Source: Isochrysis galbana
Taxonomy: Eukaryota; Haptophyta; Isochrysidales; Isochrysidaceae
Assembly (NCBI GenBank): GCA_018136815.1
Contig: CM030931.1
Coordinates: forward strand, 3,522,111-3,586,110
Reading direction: 5' to 3'
Length of the DNA stretch: 64,000 nucleotides
Positions within the stretch are counted from its first letter, which is position 1. Every line of letters starts with the position of its first letter. Positions 10,351 to 22,111 of the stretch are shown in pieces. Both the position numbers and the translations under genes were made by a program. The notes beneath the pieces are model-generated. The model searched no databases, was not told the origin of the DNA, and saw only the letters and a list, made by a program, of their open reading frames with translations.

Positions 10351-12237
10351 CTATCTACTCTTCTCTGTGGCATCGCCATCCCATTCTGAGATGAGCTGTT
10401 GGAGTTTTCGCTTAGGTGCTCGCACAGCTTCTTCGCATAGTACCAGCCTTTCGATTGGTGTGGACGGTAGTTCAAACTTGAAATCACGCAATGTGCGCTC
10501 AAGAACGGTTACTAATCCACGCGCACCTGACTGTTGCTCGGCGGCTTGCCGTGCGATCTCGTGAAGCGCTGCCTCAGTGACCTCGAGCTCGATGCCGTAT
10601 CCCTCGAAGTCCGCCTTCATCTGGCCCAAGACCGATCCCTCCACTTCGGTAAGGACGCGCACCAAATCCTCTTGCCGCAGCGTTCGGCAAGCAACACGCA
10701 CGGGTATGCGACCGACGAACTCGGGCTCAAGCCCGTAGCGTACCAAATCAGACGTGCTCACGTGCAGAAGAGGCTCGTCGTCCTCTGCGTAGGACGGACC
10801 CAAGCCATCCCCGTCTCCTCGTCCGGTGGGCGACGGATATCCGTCTAGCCGAGCATGACCACTTTGCGTAGCCGGCGCTCCATCCATCACTTCATTAGCC
10901 ATACCCGCAGTCTCTTCTAAGTCCCTGGCCGCTCTACGCGCCAGCTGCTCGCGCCGCAAGCCAGCCTCCATATCCGCAAATGCACCGCTCATGATGAACA
11001 AGATGTGTCGAGTCCTGATGCTTCTGCTCGCGCCAGCGCCCATTCTAACCAGAGTCGAGGGCGGTGTGGCTGCTGTCTGACGGGCCAAGAGGAAGTTGGG
11101 TTCATACTGAGAGAGCCACTCTGTCAAATATAAGGGGAGGCGAGAGCGACGTAGCGCAAGGAGCAGCATGCTGATAAGGCGCAACAAGGGAGGCACCTCT
11201 CGAGCCGTTCGAACATGTGTGCCGCTTCCCCTGTGCACCAGCACAAGGTGGTTTGAATAGAGAGAGGACGCACTCACTTGGATCGGCACCTCAGCATCCT
11301 CCATTAGCTTGAGCAACGCGCTCTGCACCGACTTGGTGTTGATGGTGCCACCTGTGCTAACGCCCAGTGCCCTAGCGCTACTCTGTGCAAGCTTATCCAC
11401 CTCGTCCACGTAGATTATTCCATACTCGGCCAGCTCGAGGTCCCCTCCCGCGGCGGGCAGAAGCCCGCGCACTATGTCGTCGACGTCGCCACCGACGTAG
11501 CCCGTCGCCGAGAACTTTGTCGCGTCTGCCTTAACAAATGGTACTTCGAGCAGCTTGGTGAGCGCACGCAACAAGTGCGTCTTTCCGGAGCCGGAGGGGC
11601 CGAGCAGAAGTACGTTGGGCTTTAGGTGATGTTGCTCAGCCACTTCAGGTGAAGCCAGACACCGGCGGACAAAGTTATAGTGGTCGCACACTGCAACAGC
11701 AAGCGCACGCTTCGCGCTCTCCTGCGCGATGACATGCTTGTCGAGGTGCGCCTTCACTTGACGAGGTGTCATGCTGAACTGCGCCACGTGTGCACGGCAC
11801 GTGACCGCCTCGGAATTCGTCACGCGGGCATCTTCGGCGTCCGCCTCCGTGGGCTTACTGAACGGCTGTCTCGCCGCCGCACGCCTCAGGTAGGACGAGG
11901 CGACGCTCCCTGCGGCTCCGCCGGCTGTCGCTTGCGGTTCTGCTGTTCTCTGCGTGCCCCGCGTGGCTGGCTCATCAACGATATTCATCTGGTTGACATC
12001 GAAGGGGCGCCGCCCGACAGCCTTGAGAAAAGTGTCGAAAGTATCAGCCTCCTCGTCTCGCGGGTAGCTGGCCATCTCCCTCTGCTCCGAATGCCTGAGG
12101 GCACCACTCGCTCTCTCCGCCACCTCTCCAGCCACACAGGTGCTGGAGGGCTCAGAGAGAGGGCTCGATGGGCGCGGCCAGCCCCGCCAAGCAGGACCGC
12201 GGGATAAGGCGCAGACAGGACGCACCAGCCGGCGCAT
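10351..12237 (-). CDS. clpX: ClpX, ATP-dependent unfoldase of the ClpXP protease (organellar)
   Basis: Two exons, 12237-11278 and 11076-10351 (minus strand), encode 561 aa. Seen: Arg-rich N-terminus (MRRLVRPVCALSRGPAWRG) that looks like a mitochondrial presequence; TPRQVKAHLDKHVIAQESAK, the ClpX N-flank; Walker A GPSGSGKT; KFSATGYVGGDVDDI, the GYVG pore loop of ClpX; Walker B IIYVDEVDK; SALLKLMEDAEVPI; TRHILFIMSGAF; DLVRYGLEPEFVGRIPV; and the sensor-2 helix GARGLVTVLER. The 201-nt intron (11077-11277) has a GTGAGT donor and is a multiple of three without stops, so it reads through as coding, but it interrupts the invariant VPIQ...TRHILFI join and is best removed. The bacterial zinc-binding N-domain is absent, as in some eukaryotic ClpX. 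An acidic, Gly-rich insert of about 60 residues precedes the small domain. The role is substrate recognition and unfolding for ClpP. Confidence 0.92.
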   Translation of the reverse strand: MRRLVRPVCALSRGPAWRGWPRPSSPLSEPSSTCVAGEVAERASGALRHSEQREMASYPRDEEADTFDTFLKAVGRRPFDVNQMNIVDEPATRGTQRTAEPQATAGGAAGSVASSYLRRAAARQPFSKPTEADAEDARVTNSEAVTCRAHVAQFSMTPRQVKAHLDKHVIAQESAKRALAVAVCDHYNFVRRCLASPEVAEQHHLKPNVLLLGPSGSGKTHLLRALTKLLEVPFVKADATKFSATGYVGGDVDDIVRGLLPAAGGDLELAEYGIIYVDEVDKLAQSSARALGVSTGGTINTKSVQSALLKLMEDAEVPIQVSASSLYSNHLVLVHRGSGTHVRTAREVPPLLRLISMLLLALRRSRLPLYLTEWLSQYEPNFLLARQTAATPPSTLVRMGAGASRSIRTRHILFIMSGAFADMEAGLRREQLARRAARDLEETAGMANEVMDGAPATQSGHARLDGYPSPTGRGDGDGLGPSYAEDDEPLLHVSTSDLVRYGLEPEFVGRIPVRVACRTLRQEDLVRVLTEVEGSVLGQMKADFEGYGIELEVTEAALHEIARQAAEQQSGARGLVTVLERTLRDFKFELPSTPIERLVLCEEAVRAPKRKLQQLISEWDGDATEKSR

Positions 12238-12989
12238 GCGGCGAGAGAGCAGAGAGGGGGCGGGGGCGGGGGGAAAGGGAGAGGGAGAGGAAAGGCGTGC
12301 CTGTTTGGCGCCCAAAGCCGCCGCAAGGGTCGGAGGAGAGCTGAGGTGGGGGATTTGGAGAGAAGATTCAGAGAATCAAAAGAATAGGCCAAAGTTCCAT
12401 GAGGAGAAGAGGAGGAGAGAAGGAGAGAGAGAGGCGAAGAAGAGCAGAGAAGCAGGCGAGGAGATCATGAGAAGGAGACGAGAGAGTGTGAAGGGGAAGC
12501 GGAGGAGATGTTTGGAGAGGCAGCGCGGACTCATGCGCGTCCGTCCGGGTGGAGGAGGCGCAGGTCCAGGCGGACGCCGTCCCGGCGCGCAGCGGAGAGT
12601 GGGTGGCGGAGTGGAGGAGGTCGGTGAAGAGGAAGAGGGAAGGGCAGCCTACACCGGCCCGCAAGGCGTCGGCAGCTAGCTGAATAAAGCGGGAGGCATC
12701 GTGCTCCTGCCGCCACTGCCACTGCGGGCCCAATGGCCAATGGCCAATGGCCCCACGGCGCAAACAAATAACAACCTAGGGCAACGCCCCACAGATCGAG
12801 AGTAGGAGAGCGATCGAGATTAGGCGTGCGGCGGATGTTACAGCTACAGCGGACGAAATGCAAGGCTTTGTTGACACCGAGGCCCGCAACGAGCAACGAG
12901 CCCCCCCCCCCCCCAAAGGCCAAAGGCCAAACAAAGGGTTTGAGGCGGTTTGACCGCTCGAACACGTAAAGAGCTCACAAGATTGTCTA
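12238..12989. other. ClpX 5' region and spacer
   Basis: The GA-rich purine tract on the plus strand (12240-12640) is the CT-rich leader of the minus-strand ClpX gene. Then comes a GGCCAAT tandem word near 12730-12750 and a poly-C tract at 12901. No gene recognised. Confidence 0.4.
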
Positions 12990-14816
12990 TTGACCTATTG
13001 GTGCACTAAAGAGAGTAGTGCTTGTGTAACCCTCCCTCGTCTCACCCGTTGCTACCACTGGCCACTGGCGTCCAGACGTCAGCCGCTCGGCGTGAGTACG
13101 CCCGTTCGCCCTAGCGTAACTTCTCTCGCCGCAGCCGGCCTGTTAGCCTTCGCATTGTCCGCCTCATCGGTGGGGGAGCGTGTCATTATTAGTCCCGATT
13201 CGGCTAACTCAATTCCGACGCCTCGATCCTTTAAGGAAGCCATCGCTGACCCCATTTACGGAAGCCGATGGCTAGAAGCCATGAAAGACGACGTCAAAGG
13301 AAAATACGAGACTAACCGCGCTTGGACACTTGTCAAAAGCCTACCCCCTGGCCGGAAATGTACTAAAGGCAAATGGGTGTACAAGGTAATCTACAAAGAC
13401 GACGGCTCGGTTGATCGATTCAAGGCCCGATGGGTGGCTTGTGGCTACTCTCAAATTGAAGGCATCGACTATGACGAAACATTTTGCTCTACCATGCGAT
13501 GTGAATCTATCCGCCTGTTCCTTGCCCATCTTTGCGCCTCTAGCTATGCATGGCTCGAGATAGACGTTACCAAGGCGTTTACTTACTCAAGGCGACATGG
13601 ATCCCAACATGGACTTATACGTATACGTCGAACAACCCCATGGCTTTGTCCAACAAGGTTTCACTGCTTGCAAGCTAACACGCCCTCTCGAAGGAACTAA
13701 ACAAGCCGGAAACCTATTCATGAAGTCTAACGCAGAGCATCTTCAATCGCTTGGATTCATTCGCTGTCCAGCCGAGCCCAATATCTTCAAGCGTACCCTC
13801 GATGGCATTCTAATTAAGATCGGACTCTACGTCGACAATCTGCTCATCGGGTATCCTCGAACCAAAAGCGGCGGAACCCAACTCGACTCCTTCATCCAAC
13901 AATACACCGCTCGTTTTGCTTGTAGCGCCCCTAAGCCGCCATCGCTCTTCTGCGGCATGAGCCTCACCAGGGACTACGCCAACAAAACAATGACCATCAA
14001 TCAAGACAACTATATCATATATATATCCAAACCGCATCGAAGAAATTTCTATCAACGTCTTCTCAACCCTACTCGGTTCCCGTTCGATCCTCCGATGTTG
14101 AGGGATTTATGAAGATGAACGGCGCTAACAACGATGAGGAACGAGCTGCCATGCGCGATAGGCCATTCTTATCCCTCATGGGATGCATACTTTGGGTTGC
14201 TAATTGCACGAGGCCTGACATCTCATTCGTCTCGAGCTTCCTTTGTCAATTTATGCATGATCCCAGTCCGTCGAATCATTCCGCCGCCCTCGGCGCGCTA
14301 GCCTACCTTCACAACACTAGGCATCTCGGGATTAAATTCAACGGCAACCGTCCGGACATTGAAGTTTATTCCGACGCATCATGGGGGAGTTCACCGACGC
14401 CCTTCGCCGGCCACATCATCAAATACTGCGGTGCCGCTATCTCATACTCCGCTCGCAAACTCAAGATCATTCCACAAAGCTCCGCTGAGGCCGAAATCGC
14501 CGCCTACACCAATGCTGCTAAAGACCTTCGCTTCGTACTCAATGTTCTCGAGTTTCTCGAAGCCGAATATAAACTCCCGGCGACAATCTTCTGCGATAAC
14601 TCAGCTACCGTTGCGTCCATCAAGAACCCTGGCGTAAAAGGACGCACTCGACACTACGACAATTGGATCTGGTTTGGTCGCAAACAATATCTCGATCGTG
14701 TTTCCATACCGATGTGGATATCGACTGAAGATCAGATCGCTGATATGATGACCAAGGCGCTTGAGAAGAATAAATTCGTAAAATTTCGCAACCTCGCGCT
14801 GGGAGCATCAAATTAA
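12990..14816 (+). mobile_element. Decayed Ty1/Copia retrotransposon: reverse transcriptase and RNase H
   Basis: Three overlapping frames (12990-13700, 13597-14112, 14109-14816) hold one Copia pol C-terminus. Frame 1: SFKEAIADPIYGSRWLEAM, KWVYKVIYKDDGS, RFKARWVACGY and the GIDYDETF block. Frame 2: LYVYVEQPHGFV, KLTRPLEGTKQAG, and YVDNLLIG, the YVDD catalytic box with the last Asp replaced by Asn. Frame 3: ANCTRPDISFV, RNase H with VYSDASWG, SARKLKIIPQSSAEAEIAAY and the closing ADMMTKAL. Frameshifts at about 13590 and 14100 plus the YVDN change show it is dead. Gag, protease and integrase are absent, and I could not find matching LTRs on both sides, so this is a 5'-truncated relic. Confidence 0.93.
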
Positions 14817-15640
14817 TCCAAAATCTTGGATTTAACCCCGCATGCCCCATTCTCTGACTTCATGTTTCATGTCACTTGCTTGGTAATAGCCTCCGCTTCA
14901 TTCAACATTCAACCTCAACTAGGCAACCAGGTGCTGGGTCACGACGCAGGAATGTTACAGGTTTGGATGCCGCCGACTCAGGCGAAGAATTGTTGCTGGC
15001 CTATGTCTTTGAAGCTTGAGCACATTTCAGCCTCGAAGGTAAGCTTGTACCTTTCTCGGGAATGGCAACGATTGGGAGAATCAGGGTTTCGCCTTTGGCG
15101 ATGGGGGAGCGTCAGAGTTATGAGTTATATTGTTGTGTTAGTATAACCTTAGTGCTGCGGGACCGTAGCCCTTCGACGGCAACGGAGCCCCTACCCCGCG
15201 ATGGGGGTGTGCGCGGTTGGCGCATGGCTCGTCCGGTGTATGTGGCTAGGAGTGCTAGCTAACAAGATGTCATACGACGCTGTAAGTTCTAACGAAAACC
15301 CTCTACTCTACTACTAGTGTGTTTTCCAGTTTTCCTTCTCTGCTGCCTGTTTTCTTTTTTGCCCTTCCCGTGAAGTTTTGACCACGGCCCCCTCAAAAGC
15401 GTCCCGCCAGACTCCCACCTGCCGCAGCGAGAGGGAGCGCCCCGCCGAGCCCCCTCTCCCTTCTTCCTCTCTCTCCCTCTCCCTCTCCCGCTTCTTCTCG
15501 CTCCCTCCCTCCGTCGGTGCCGTTCGGCGCTGACGCGACTGAGTCAAGTCGGAGCAGTTCGCTTTCCCACCCTCCCTTTCCACCTCTGGCCCCTTCCCTC
15601 CATCTTTCCCTCTCTCCTCTCCTCTCCTCTCTCCTCTCGG
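14817..15640. other. Copia 3' flank, then CT-rich leader of the CEP131 gene
   Basis: 14817-15300 may contain the Copia 3' non-coding end: a moderately GC-rich segment with short words repeated around TGCGCGGTTGGCGCATGGC. 15400-15640 is a C/T tract that forms the 5' UTR of the next gene. Confidence 0.35.
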
Positions 15641-18600
15641 ATGACGGAGTTCGAGCGGCTGCGCAGCGCCACACGAGTGCAGCGTGCGGCCCGCGCGATG
15701 ATTGAACGGCGGAGGGAGCACCAGCGGCGCACCGTCGCACAGATCATGCGCCAGACCCGCGAGCATCTGCGTGTGAGAAAGGCAGAAAGCCACGTGGAGG
15801 AACCACGCTCCGCTAGTGTGCAGGTGGAGGAGGCTCTCGGTCAAAGCTTCTCTGCGCTCCAGCTGAGCAGCTCAGCCTCGCTGCAGGAGCGATTGGAGGA
15901 GCTGCAGCGTGTTGTCGTGACTGAGCGCCAGCGCATCTCAGCGCTTGAGGCCGAGTGCGAGCAGCCCCTCCGTGCGCTACCGCTTGACGGCAGTCAGTAC
16001 CTTGAAGGGAACACGAAAATGACCTCTCCCCAGCGCGCCCTGGCGTGCTCTCCGTCTCTTTCGGCGCCCGCTCTGACGGCATCGCCGACTGATGCAAAAC
16101 TCGCGTCTCGCGTGGCGCCTGCGAGTATGCAAGGATCGCCGGCACGTGGATCTGTCCTCTCAGCTTCAGTCATTGAGTTCACCAGGTTGGAGCACGAGTG
16201 TGGTGTATCCCCTTTCGAGAAGAAGCAGCGGTCAGCACAGCAGGAAGCCAGCGAAGAGTGGCATGGTCCATCTATTCCGGTGCCTCAACACTTTGCTAGC
16301 TCTCCACAGGGAGCGAAGGGCGCGAACATCTCGGCCACTGAGTCGGCTTGGTTAGACAGAGTGGTGGTTTCGGCTGTCACCGTAGAGCCTGCCACTCAGC
16401 CTGCGACACCACCGCTTGTACTCGACCCACCAGGGGCTGGTGATGAGACTACATCACTTATGGAGTACTCGGATCCAGTTTCGTGCTACACTTTCACTGC
16501 AACCAACGCAACCAGCAAGGCTTTGGCCTCCGTATGCTCATGCCTACGGGAAACCTTGCCCTCAACAGAACCCCACGGCTTTCTCGGGGTCTACTCAGAC
16601 TCGACTCAGAACTTCATGCCAGCGCACGACAGTAGCAGTCCCGGCTTCAGCGCTCAGTCCTTCGCTAATCGGCCCAAGGGAGCCGCGAGCACTCTGTCGG
16701 CATCTGCTCTGAATCTATCTCAGGGCAACCTCTCTGCCATTCTGGAATTCTTGGACGAGTCTGAAAACTTGCCACCTCAAAACGCCACGCGGAGGAACAA
16801 CGGCAATGATGGCCTCGACAGCTCTTCCTTGCTGACACCAGCGTCTGTACAGGGCCTGAAAGCTCCGCTGGCTGACACCGGCATAGCAGGCGTGCCGGGA
16901 AGCCTGCCCAAGTTTATAAGCAGTCGAGACCGGTTTGCCGAGCACGGAGTCCCCGAGACCGAGGTCTCATCCTTGACAGATGTGCACAACAAGCGAAGCT
17001 CGATGCCAATAAACACTGGCGGCGAGTGCAGATTCAGCAGCCCTCCAGCCGGCGTGCCGAAGCCGCCCTCCTCAGCGGATAGAGAGTCGGAAGGGGGCTC
17101 GACCACGCATTCTCGAGGCGCGCAATTGGCACAAACTGTTTATGCGGGAGTGAAGACCAAGATGGCAGCGATGAAGGCGGAGCTGCATGCATTGAGAGAT
17201 AGAAGCTCTGAGTTGCAGGTGCGCGGAAGCTTTGCAGAACGAACAGTGTCGCTGTCAGACCCAGTCGAGCTTAGCTGCCGCACACCCCTCCTGTCCAGGC
17301 GGCCCTCATCGACAAGGATGCAGAAGTGGAGGCCGCTCGTAGGGCAGCAGAGTCCCAGGCAGCCTCTCAAGCGGCTGCTGCCAAGGCGGCTGCGGACGAG
17401 GCAGTGGGTCGCCATCTGGCCTTCATTGACAGGCTGCTTGCTGATAAGGCTGAGTTGAGCAGGCAATGTGAGAACCTCGCAGCGCAGCTCAAGGCGCAAG
17501 AAGAGAGACACGCGGCCGCCGAGGAGAAGCGAGAAGAGGCCTACTCTAGGGAGATGAAGAGGCAAAAGGAGATGTGGGCGGCGGGCGAAAAGACTAGGCG
17601 AGAGCAAGTGAGTATGCAAGCCGGTTCCCAAGGCGCTGTGGCGCCCCGCATGCTGCTTGCGGCGATCATGGCGTCTACTGAAATGCTCCAGCCGTGTGGC
17701 CCAGTCCCTAGCGTAGCACAGGTTGAGCGTCTTGCGCTGTCGACCTCACTCTCCCCCACCACTCCGTAGTGGGTTGCGGACAAAACCAAGGAAATTAAGG
17801 AGGCGACTGTTCGAGGTCTTGAGCCTGACATACAGCGGCTAATGGCTCGTCATCGTGAGGAAATGCGGCGCCTTGAGGAGAGTTTGCGCGACGAGCTCTC
17901 CCGGCAATTGGCCGCGGAAGAGGCGCGCAATGAGCGCGAGGCAGCACGACTGCGCGCTGCAGCTGATGACGAGCGACGCGAGGCAGTGCATCGTGAGCGG
18001 ACGGCGTGCGAGCGACGCTTGGCGGAGATGGCCTCGCAGGTAGAGAACGTGGCAGCAGCAGCACGGAGCCGCGAGAGAGCGGGGTTCATTGCAGAGCGTG
18101 AGGCTGACGAGGCGCGCGCAAGACGGGAGATTACTAGACTCGAGGAGGAGTTGAAAGTTGCAAAGAAGGCGGCGATTGCCGTCGAGGAGCAGGTGAGGTG
18201 GCATGATGGGCCGCTGGAGCCAGGGTTGGCACATTGGGCTGCCGAGACCCTGTCAGGTTGCGTATCAGATTGCGTGCAAGCAGGCTGTAGCCGACGCTTG
18301 TCAAATGCAACCTCCGTCACCTTGTGGTCTCAGGCTCGCTCTGATGTCGATGCTGCGCGGCGAGATGCTGAATCTCGAATCGCCTTGGCTGTTCACGAGG
18401 CACAGGATTCCCATGCAGCCGCACGGCTGCGGTGGGAAGAGAACTTGGAGTCGCAGGTCGCCTCTCGTTTGGAGGAGGAGAAGCGCAGACTAGAAGCTGA
18501 ATCGGTTGCCCGACGTGCCGAGGAGATTGACAAGGTGGTGGGAAAGCTCTCCAAGGAGATGGCGATCGCCGCCAAGGTAGGGCGCTGCATGTTCTCGTGC

Positions 18601-19249
18601 CTGGTCCCGTGAGCATCCTCGTCCGGGGAAGTGACAAAAGGACTTACCGCCGCAAGTGGCATTTGTGCAGGCGGCTGACGACCGGCTCCAACTCGAACGC
18701 GCTAAGCTCAAAGATGCGAAGGCCGAGGCCTCGCGCGAGGCCGCCAAGGAGCTGGCTGAGATGACCGCAAAGTATCTGGCTGCTGTAGATAACGTGACCT
18801 CGCTTGAAGCTCGCGTTGATTCGCTTAGTGAGGAGCTCGCATCGGCACGGATGGAATCGTCGACCATCTCAGCTGATGCCCACTCTCTGCGCGAGGCGCT
18901 CGCCAAGGAGAGGGCTCGCACGCAGGAAGCAGTGGCGCACGAGCGCTCAGAGGCGCAGGCGAAGCTCGCGTCGACGCAGGGCAAGTGCCATGCGCTAACG
19001 TCAGAGTTGGAAGCGCTGCGGCGCTCTCTAGCACTGGCCGGCGCCGCAGGTGCGAATGAGCTCGCAGCGGCCAAGCAGCAGCATGAGCGTGAGATGCTGC
19101 ATGTGGAGGCACGAGTACGCGCAGCCATCACTCGCAAGGACGAGGCGCTACGAGAAGCTCAAGACAGGCTGGCAGCCTCGCAGCGGGAACTTCATGAAGT
19201 ACGCCAACAGCTGCATGCGACGCAGCAAGAGATTCTGTCAATGAGCTGA
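15641..19249 (+). CDS. CEP131: CEP131/AZI1, basal body and ciliogenesis coiled-coil protein
   Basis: Five exons join in frame: 15641-17218, 17299-17607, 17770-18192, 18334-18576 and 18671-19249 (1043 aa, close to animal CEP131). Seen: an IQ-like motif near the N-terminus (RVQRAARAMIERRR), a long Ser/Pro-rich unstructured region, the short block NLSAILEFLDE at about residue 364, then about 500 residues of coiled coil. The decisive block is formed across the exon 2/3 junction: EKTRREQ|WVADKTKEIKE followed by TVRGLEPDIQRLMARH, which matches the most conserved part of CEP131. GRHLAFIDRLLADK just before and EARVRAAITRKDEAL near the end also match. Known role: centriolar satellite and transition-zone protein needed for cilia and flagella. 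Its presence says the organism builds a flagellum. All introns are short GT-AG. Confidence 0.9.
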
Positions 19250-19479
19250 TCGATGTGACAACACAAGAAGAGACGTTTCCTCTGCCTTCCGCTGGAGGTT
19301 GTCCTTATTCTGTCCAAAGCCCACCATTTGTCCTCGCTCTGTGTCGCCGTCGATCCTAGAACAATTTACGCACAGGGGGCGTGTCTTCTCTCATGACCCC
19401 CCAGACCCACCAACCCATCAACCAACACCTTGTTGCTGCTTTCTACTTTTAAGAGCAAAATTTTCAACTATCATCAAAA
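19250..19479. other. CEP131 3' flank
   Basis: Mixed C-rich spacer up to the repeat that starts near 19480. No feature seen. Confidence 0.3.
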
Positions 19480-19915
19480 CGATAGGGTCCTGGAGCGCGC
19501 CACACTCCCCTCCTCTCTCTCCGCCCGCCGCGCCGGCCGACCAAGTGATGGCCGACGCCTCGCACCCGCAGCACCCTCCTCCAGGGACCACGCCCATCTA
19601 GGTGGTCGCGAACCGCCCCTCGGCCCAACAACAGCACCCAAACACCACAACACCCACACCAGCATAACCACCACAAGATCACAAGATGGAACACGAACAA
19701 GTGGCAAGTGGTGCCTCAGGGCCCACTCTCCACTCTCCAATCTCCCATAGGCCCATAGGGAAAGCCTCTGGGCTGGGTCCCTACGGCAAAGCCATGGCAC
19801 TGCCCCCGACCCCGTGCGCCAGCACGGGGCACAGGCCCGGCCGGTCGACAAGACCACCATCACAGGACCTGAGGAGCCATGCAGAAAATGCTGCAGGGCT
19901 CAACAGGACTACTCA
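19480..19915 (+). repeat. Longest copy of the MERATLPSS dispersed repeat
   Basis: Begins with an AACGATAGGGTCCTGGAGCG word and a short frame ERATLPSSLSARRAGRPSD, then a T/C-poor CACAACACC spacer, and the block CCCATAGGGAAAGCCTC..GGGCTGGGTCCCTAC followed by CCCGTGCGCCAGCACGGGGC, a perfect 20-bp hairpin with CCGGCCGGTCGACAAGACC after it. Complement and direct copies lie at 7310-8620 and 9637-9860. Confidence 0.55.
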
Positions 19916-20009
19916 CCCGCGCAACCACACAAGCAAGGAGGGGCTACAGATCGGCCCGTGTATCGGTTTCTTAGTGTGTGTGTACATATGTACATAGTAG
20001 TACATATGA

Positions 20010-20440
20010 TAGCCCGGTCACTCACTAGGGGGGTGCGGATAGGCTGGGGTCAGGATTTCGAAAATTTCTTTCGAAATTTGGGGGGGGGTCGCCGGGAGAA
20101 ATTTCGTTCGAAATTTCTCGAAATTTGGGGGGGTGAGGGGGCTGAAGATGCGATACCAAGGGGGGGGGGGGTCGCGGGGAAGCAGGGGGGAGGGGGAGCG
20201 CGCGAACCCGTGGCGCGAAATCAGAGCGCCCCGCCCCCGCCTCTCCGCCCGGAGACCCCTTCCCCCCTCCCCCCCCCTCCCCCCCCTCCCCCCCCAGATG
20301 GAGCGGGAGCAGAGGCGCGCTACCCACTCGCCGGGGGACACAACTGCAGCGCCATTCGGTGTACGGACCTCGGTGCGCCTCAGTGTCGAGTGGGCGCAAG
20401 TGCTGTCGCAAGTGAGGCCTGAAGCGAGCGAGGCATAAGG
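20010..20440. repeat. CCGGTCACTCAC repeat end, CGAAATTTCG words and poly-G/poly-C tracts
   Basis: 20010-20027 (AGCCCGGTCACTCACTAGG) matches the start of the repeats at 28831, 54826 and 55413 (complement). 20060-20130 has tandem GAAATTTCG-type words also present at 31190-31270, 48800-48900 and 50210-50300. 20160-20300 is poly-G then poly-C. The remaining 20441-20722 is the promoter side of the cyclophilin gene. Confidence 0.45.
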
Positions 20441-20722
20441 CCTTTCGAGTGTAAGGGCTTAATTTAAAGGGCCTTAACAATAACTATTGCAATCTTTGGT
20501 GCACACACACACGGCAACGTGAACAAGGGGGCGACAAGGAGCGGACGGCGCGCTGTTCCATCTCCCTGATGAAGTCGACTCCGGCCACCGAAGTGTGAAG
20601 GCGGGACGTCTCCTCAAACTTTGAGCGGCGTCACCCCTTCCACTCACACTCTCCTCTACTCTAATGTAGATATTGTATTTTTCTCCTACTAAACAGTGTC
20701 AGAAGCAGGGGACGACGGCACC

Positions 20723-21676
20723 ATGCTTCTCTGTCTGCTCTGCGTGCCTCCACTCCTCGGCTTCAGCTCGACTCCTGGAGGGAAGGCGGCGGAGCTGATT
20801 CGATGCGCATTGTGGGCCGATTCCCCTGGCTGCACTTTTCCTCCTCCGCCACCTCGATTCGCCGTACAATTCGAGTGCGGCCAGTATGGCTCCTTCACGC
20901 TCGGCGTCATCACCGAGTGGCAGCCGATCTATGCCACTCGTTTGTGGCAGTTGGTGCAGCTGGGGTACTACGAAGAGAACCCGCTCTATCGATTTGACTA
21001 TCGAAACGCCACACAACGCTTCGTCGTACAGTATGGCGCAAATCTGCTGGAGGGAGTGCAGGAGGTCTGGGAGAGAAAGCGTGCAATCAACCAGTCTACG
21101 CCCGCGCTGGTTGCGAACACAAGAGGACGTCTCACTTTTGCGATGGAGGCAATGGTGTGCAACACATCTGCTGAGTCAGATCCGTGTGAACCCTATCGGC
21201 CTGCCTGCACTGCCGAAGACTACTGCGCATATGGAGGGTCAACGCAGGTAAGCTGCCCGTTGCAGATGCAACTGCTTGCAGACAGGCTAGCAGCCACGAC
21301 CCGCCCCCCACATACGTCCCCGTCTAGTTTGATTCCTGAGGCTGATTACTGCTCATAGATATACATCAATCTCGAGAATAATTCACGTCTCGACGCGCAC
21401 GGCTTCGCGCCAATCGGCGAAATACTGGGAGATGGCATGAAGGTTGTGGAGAGCCTCGGTCAAGTCATAGGCAACAGGTATGGTGAAGTCAAGGAACTTT
21501 GCTCCCTACATGAAGCGGATGCCGGGGTCTTCTGCATCTATAAGAATGGCCTACGGCAGGGCGTTGACTCGGCACGCCTTATGCTTCCAGAAGCCCGCGA
21601 GTACATGGAGAATGCATTTCCGCTCATGTGGGATCGTCGCGTGCGCTCGGCTAAGTTAGTCGAGTGGTTGGAGTAG
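20723..21676 (+). CDS. Secreted cyclophilin-type peptidyl-prolyl cis-trans isomerase
   Basis: Two exons, 20723-21247 and 21359-21676, give 280 aa; the intron is 111 nt GT-AG. Seen: signal peptide MLLCLLCVPPLLGFSS; a cyclophilin N-half diverged from the canonical pattern (LYRFDYRNATQRFVVQYG in place of FHR..pgFmvQgGD); NTRGRLTFAMEA for the 'rGtlsmA' strand; and across the splice GGSTQ|IYINLENNSRLDAHGFAPIGEI, the conserved TQFFI...LD..~~vFG block. GMKVVESL and YGEV close the fold. Cyclophilins catalyse X-Pro isomerisation during folding. The canonical catalytic Arg is replaced in this divergent secreted group, so activity is uncertain. Location is inferred to be the secretory path or plastid. 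A C-terminal extension of about 60 residues has Cys residues at SLHEADAGVFC. Confidence 0.85.
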
Positions 21677-22060
21677 AATTGGAATAGGGTCTCGCAGTAA
21701 GTATTGCCGCTGTGGCTGGGCCGCTGTTATGGTGGTTATTCTCGAATCGGAAACCTGGGAAGGATTGATGTGCACCCATCGACAACTTACTCTTAATAAT
21801 AATATCAATGATGATAAAATGGCTGAGTATTAGTATTAGTGGCACTGCTCTGCTGTGCCCGCACTAGCCGCACTGCAGCGGGACTGGTGCAGTGGCCACT
21901 AGCTATAGGTATAGGGCGGTCAAACAGCTAGTTTAACTTCTAAGGGTGAAAATGGACAAAGTCAAGATTGAGGATGACAACGACGATTTTGAATCTGCTG
22001 ACCGGATAGGTGTAATAAGCACATACCCGGTGCCCTTTGACCTTTGAAAGGGCCCTTTAG
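21677..22060. other. Intergenic with one truncated TA-MITE end
   Basis: At 21905-21920 TAGGGCGGTCAAACAG matches the TIR of the 45178-45642 element, and the following TTTAACTTCTAAGGGTGAAAATGG block matches 54590-54640. No opposite end is nearby, so this is a truncated copy. Confidence 0.45.
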
Positions 22061-22111
22061 AAGGTGCAACTCGAGGTTCCCATACAACCAAACCTGAGGT
22101 TGCACCCTCTT
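22061..22111. mobile_element. Minimal inverted-repeat remnant of the GGTGCAAC element
   Basis: AAGGTGCAACTCGAGGTT (22061-22078) faces AACCTGAGGTTGCACCCTC (22091-22109) across only 12 bases. These are the two ends of the 8621-9655 element with its interior gone. A second such unit is at 42237-42298. Both can fold into a hairpin. Confidence 0.5.

Noticed and set aside
12140-12679. 179-codon plus-strand frame
   Set aside because: Antisense to the ClpX presequence and its purine-rich leader; Arg/Glu/Gly low complexity.
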